From Ornithinibacter sp. (lineage in GTDB: Bacteria > Actinomycetota > Actinomycetes > Actinomycetales > Dermatophilaceae): a DNA stretch of 64,000 nt. Under the pieces are notes generated by a model, which searched no databases, was not told where the DNA came from, and saw nothing but the letters and a program-made list of their open reading frames with translations. Positions 63,231-64,000 of this stretch are shown here, one piece after another. The stretch is taken from assembly GCA_029266735.1 (NCBI GenBank), contig JAQSWG010000003.1:1-64000 (forward strand). Reading direction: 5' to 3'. Position 1 is the stretch's first letter; each line of letters starts with the position of its first letter. The position numbers and the translations under genes were made by a program.

Positions 63231-64000
63231 TCAGCCGCCGAACTCGTCGAGGCCGGCGCGGGCCTGGGCGAGCCACTCCTGCTGGGCGCTGAGCCGCTCG
63301 CGCGCCGCCTCGGCGGCCGACTCGTCCCCGGTCGCCTCGGCCTGCGCGACCTCGGCCTCGATGGACGCCACCGACGCCTCGAGCTGGTCGACGAGCGAGC
63401 GGGCCCGGGCGGCCACCTCCGGGTTGGAGCGGCGCCAGCGCTGCTCGTCGGCCTCGCGGACCGCGGTCTCGACGCGCCGCATCCGCTTCTCGACGCGCTC
63501 GAGCTCGGCGCGAGGCACCTTGCCCGCACGCTCCCACCGGTCCTGGATGCCGCGCAGCGCCCCCTTGGCGGCCTCCACGTCGGTGACCGGAAGCAGCGCC
63601 TCGGCCTCGGTGAGGAGCTCCTCCTTGACGACGAGGTTGCTGCGGAACTCCTCGTCCTCGGCCGCCGCCACCCTGTCCTTGGCGGCGAAGAAGGAGTCCT
63701 GGGCGCTGCGGAACCTCTCCCAGAGGGCGTCGTCCTCGGCCCGCGAGGCACGCCCCGCGGCGCGCCAACGGTCCATCAGCTGCTTGAAGGCGCGGGCCGT
63801 CGGTGCCCAGTCCGTGCTCGTGGCGAGCTGCTCCGCCTCGCGGACGAGAGCCTCCTTGGCCGAGCGCGCGTCGGCACGGCTCGACTCGAGGTCGGCGAAC
63901 CAGGCTCGGCGCGCCTTGTCGAAGGCGTTACGGGCGTGGCTGAACCGCTGCCACAGCGCCGACTCGGTGGTCTTGTCGAGCTTGGGGCCGGTGCGCTGGT
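63231..64000 (-). CDS. DUF349 domain protein, C-terminal part
   Basis: The gene runs leftward from beyond the window end; about 256 residues are visible. Repeated helical DUF349-type units: WQRFSHARNAFDKARRAWFA, FKQLMDRWRAAGRASRAEDD and LWERFRSAQDSFFAAKDRVA, RWERAGKVPRAELERVEKRM. Cytosolic, highly charged coiled-coil-like. It is the common actinobacterial neighbour of rel. Start codon not in the window. Confidence 0.88.
   Translation of the reverse strand, partial: QRTGPKLDKTTESALWQRFSHARNAFDKARRAWFADLESSRADARSAKEALVREAEQLATSTDWAPTARAFKQLMDRWRAAGRASRAEDDALWERFRSAQDSFFAAKDRVAAAEDEEFRSNLVVKEELLTEAEALLPVTDVEAAKGALRGIQDRWERAGKVPRAELERVEKRMRRVETAVREADEQRWRRSNPEVAARARSLVDQLEASVASIEAEVAQAEATGDESAAEAARERLSAQQEWLAQARAGLDEFGG

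Noticed and set aside
1-64000. CRISPR arrays, rRNA genes, IS transposases
   Set aside because: No regularly spaced repeats, no rRNA segments and no transposase-like frames were recognised.

Overview
The window comes from a high-GC Gram-positive actinobacterium. Nearly all codons end in G or C, GTG starts are common, and many genes begin 6-7 nt after a TANNNT -10 box (leaderless). It also carries the actinobacterial phosphatidylinositol-mannoside locus and the conserved pdxS/pdxT-yebC-ruvCAB-yajC-secDF-rel block. Gene content and the repeated DNA word GTATGCCG suggest Micrococcales, perhaps Intrasporangiaceae; that placement is inference, not a database result.

Layout. (1) 1-8.4 kb is a decaying accessory zone: the tail of an aquaporin, about 1.4 kb with repeated hairpins and a frameshifted secreted-protein gene, a small coiled-coil gene, an epimerase, a methyltransferase, a UdgX uracil-DNA glycosylase, a dinB gene broken by a short deletion, an Lgt-like fragment, and a PAS/GAF/PP2C phosphatase gene with about four frameshifts. 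(2) 8.4-14.9 kb holds small membrane proteins, an SRPBCC-hemerythrin fusion, an ion channel, a P-loop kinase and the pabB-pabC folate pair, ending at tRNA-Val(CAC). (3) 14.96-19.49 kb looks like a small island: the 3' end of the tRNA is repeated (22 of 24 bases) at 19466-19489. It holds DUF6325 with a coupled tiny gene, DUF2252, a Cys/His small protein and an ArsR/SRPBCC pair. No integrase is visible. (4) 19.6-24.3 kb carries an MBL-fold hydrolase, a signal-less subtilase and a divergent DUF2235 (Tle1-like) hydrolase. (5) 24.4-31.8 kb is lipid metabolism: a MOSC protein, a probable 10-methyl fatty acid pair (TmsA/TmsB-like), then a TetR regulator with a palindromic operator facing a thiolase-FabG4-MaoC operon.

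(6) 33.3-39.4 kb collects four cyclic-nucleotide-type genes: a large cyclase/AAA/TPR protein, a divergent MBL-fold hydrolase, a class III phosphodiesterase-like metallophosphoesterase and a stand-alone cNMP-binding protein. This is the best candidate here for an undescribed functional module. (7) 39.5-49.3 kb has an APH-like kinase, thrS with a strong terminator and a possible small RNA behind it, HIT hydrolase, an EF-G-like GTPase, and a tightly overlapping pgsA-patA-pimA-membrane protein operon for phosphatidylinositol mannosides. (8) 49.4-64 kb has pdxS and pdxT separated by reverse-strand sulP and kynU, then yebC, a LexA-box-controlled ruvCAB, yajC-secD-secF, rel, and the end of a DUF349 protein.

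Two signals cut across gene boundaries: the GTATGCCG/CGGCATAC word, which forces rare TAT and GCA codons, and the leaderless promoter layout.
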